15,479 bases of DNA from an uncultured Alphaproteobacteria bacterium (GTDB taxonomy: Bacteria; Pseudomonadota; Alphaproteobacteria; Caulobacterales; Caulobacteraceae). Below the pieces are notes generated by a model. That model worked only from the letters and a program-made list of their open reading frames with translations, had not been told where the DNA came from and made no database searches. The stretch is taken from contig CAIZKE010000212.1 of NCBI GenBank assembly GCA_903933475.1, positions 1-15,479 of the forward strand, given 5' to 3'. Position 1 is the stretch's first letter, and the number at the start of each line of letters is the position of its first letter. Both the position numbers and the translations under genes were made by a program. Shown here one piece after another: positions 14,451 through 15,479 of this stretch.

Positions 14451-15479
14451 TCAGTCGGCGATCTTGACCGGCAGGAAGATGGTCCTGCCTGCCCGCCAGA
14501 CGGAGACGAGGACGCTGGGCCGGCCCGCCTTCCGGGCCTGGTCGACGACGGCAACCAGGTCAGAAGGCATGGCGAGGGTCCGGTCGCCTGCGCGCATGAT
14601 CACGTCGTTGGTCTGCAGTCCCTTGGCGGCGGCGTCGGAATTCCGTTCCACACCCGAGATGATCAGGCCGCGGACGTCAGCCGGAAGGCCGGTGCGGCGG
14701 CGGCCGGCGTCGTCGAGGGGCGAGACCATCATGCCGAGGATAGCCTGGCCCGCGGCGGGCGCGGGACGGGCAGGCCCGGGCCCGGCACCGCCGGAACCCC
14801 CGGGACCCGCCGCAAGCTGGGACTCCGAGGGACGCACGCCCGAGCGGATATCGACGGTCCGCGGCTTGCCATCGCGGATCACCTGAAGGCGCAGGAGGTC
14901 CCCGGGCGCCGCCGAGGCGACCTGCCGGGTCAGCTCCGCAGAGCTCTTCACGCGCACCCCGTTGACCGACAGGACGATATCGCCGGCAACAAGGCCCGCC
15001 TTGTCCGCCGGAGCTCCAGGTGTGAGCTCGGCGACGATAGCGCCCTTCTGGCCGGCTATGCCCTGGGCGGCGGCCATGTCCTCGTCGAAGTTCTGGATAG
15101 TGGCGCCGATATAGCCGCGCACCACCTTGCCGTTGGAGATCAGCTGGCGGGAAACCCTGGCGGCCACGTCGGCGGGTACGGCGAAGCCGATACCCACGGA
15201 TCCCCCGGTGGGTGAGAAGATGGCGCTGTTGACCCCGATCACGCGTCCATAGACGTCAAAGGTCGGTCCGCCGGAATTGCCCCGGTTGATGGGCGCGTCG
15301 ATCTGGATGTAGTCGACGAAGACCTCGCCGATGTCCCGTCCGTAGGCCGAGACGATGCCGGCGGTGGCGGTCCCGCCCAGGTTGTAGGGGTTGCCGACGG
15401 TCAACACCCAGTCGCCCACCCGGGGCCGGGCGGAATTCTCGAAGTTGACGAAGGTGAAGGCCGAGCCTTTGACCTTTAG
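14451..15479 (-). CDS. htrA: HtrA/Do-family periplasmic serine protease (5' end outside window)
   Basis: The frame is open to the right edge, giving the last 342 codons. The visible part starts inside the protease domain (LKVKG, then RVGDWVLTVGNPYNLGG) and has the catalytic serine in NRGNSGGP at window residue 69 (bases 15273-15275). The catalytic His and Asp lie outside the window. Two PDZ domains follow: PDZ1 (about 121-212, starting GYIGATIQ) and PDZ2 (about 250-342), joined by a Gly/Pro/Ala-rich linker of about 30 residues. The GTG at 15417-15419 is internal, not a start. HtrA/Do proteins degrade or hold misfolded proteins in the periplasm. It is the first visible gene of the operon with the regulator, kinase and glnE. 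Confidence 0.96.
   Translation of the reverse strand, partial: LKVKGSAFTFVNFENSARPRVGDWVLTVGNPYNLGGTATAGIVSAYGRDIGEVFVDYIQIDAPINRGNSGGPTFDVYGRVIGVNSAIFSPTGGSVGIGFAVPADVAARVSRQLISNGKVVRGYIGATIQNFDEDMAAAQGIAGQKGAIVAELTPGAPADKAGLVAGDIVLSVNGVRVKSSAELTRQVASAAPGDLLRLQVIRDGKPRTVDIRSGVRPSESQLAAGPGGSGGAGPGPARPAPAAGQAILGMMVSPLDDAGRRRTGLPADVRGLIISGVERNSDAAAKGLQTNDVIMRAGDRTLAMPSDLVAVVDQARKAGRPSVLVSVWRAGRTIFLPVKIAD

Noticed and set aside
13657..14886. Plus-strand open frame (409 codons) spanning kinase, regulator and htrA on the other strand
   Set aside because: It crosses three well supported genes, has no domain and looks like codon-bias shadow.

Overview
The window is GC-rich, densely coded DNA from an alphaproteobacterium. 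Caulobacteraceae is the best guess (Caulobacter/Phenylobacterium-like). The reasons are the strong G/C bias at third codon positions, a DivJ/PleC-type histidine-kinase core, the full-length M1 aminopeptidase N and the ECF sigma/anti-sigma gene style. The genus is inference; no rRNA, tRNA or other taxonomic marker is present. No CRISPR array, insertion sequence, tRNA or rRNA gene was seen. No gene-free stretch exceeds about 115 bp.

Left part, 1-5665. The 3' part of a 5-oxoprolinase/hydantoinase B gene runs in from the left edge. It overlaps by 4 bp an exported protein of unknown function. A cytosolic DsbA-like (FrnE-type) thiol oxidoreductase follows on the same strand. A small EthD-domain gene faces it, and across a 115-bp divergent spacer lies a complete pepN (872 aa, GAMEN and HExxH-18-E zinc motifs intact).

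Middle, 5666-7908. Downstream of pepN is a membrane-bound PAS histidine kinase with two closely spaced transmembrane helices and no periplasmic domain. Its 3' end overlaps by 59 bp the 3' end of a gene on the opposite strand.

Right part, 15479 down to 7162, all on the minus strand with gaps of at most 55 bp. In transcription order: an HtrA/Do protease (5' end outside the window), an OmpR-type response regulator, a HAMP-type sensor kinase, glnE (glutamine synthetase adenylyltransferase), then a compact four-gene module. The module encodes an exported protein with four EF-hand loops, an ECF sigma factor, a one-TM anti-sigma factor and a membrane-anchored, proline-rich protein with a heavy-metal-sensor/ZraP-CnrX-like helical domain. 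Successive module genes overlap by 20, 4 and 4 bp, and three of the four appear to start with GTG or TTG.

Reading of the whole. The minus-strand run joins envelope protein quality control (HtrA plus a two-component system), nitrogen control (GlnE) and a cell-surface signalling module. The module resembles the CnrYXH arrangement of sigma factor, anti-sigma factor and periplasmic sensor, but with a predicted calcium-binding exported protein as its first gene and a sensor that has almost no histidines. This EF-hand/ECF module is the most interesting candidate for an undescribed system. Its function is inferred from gene content and overlaps only.
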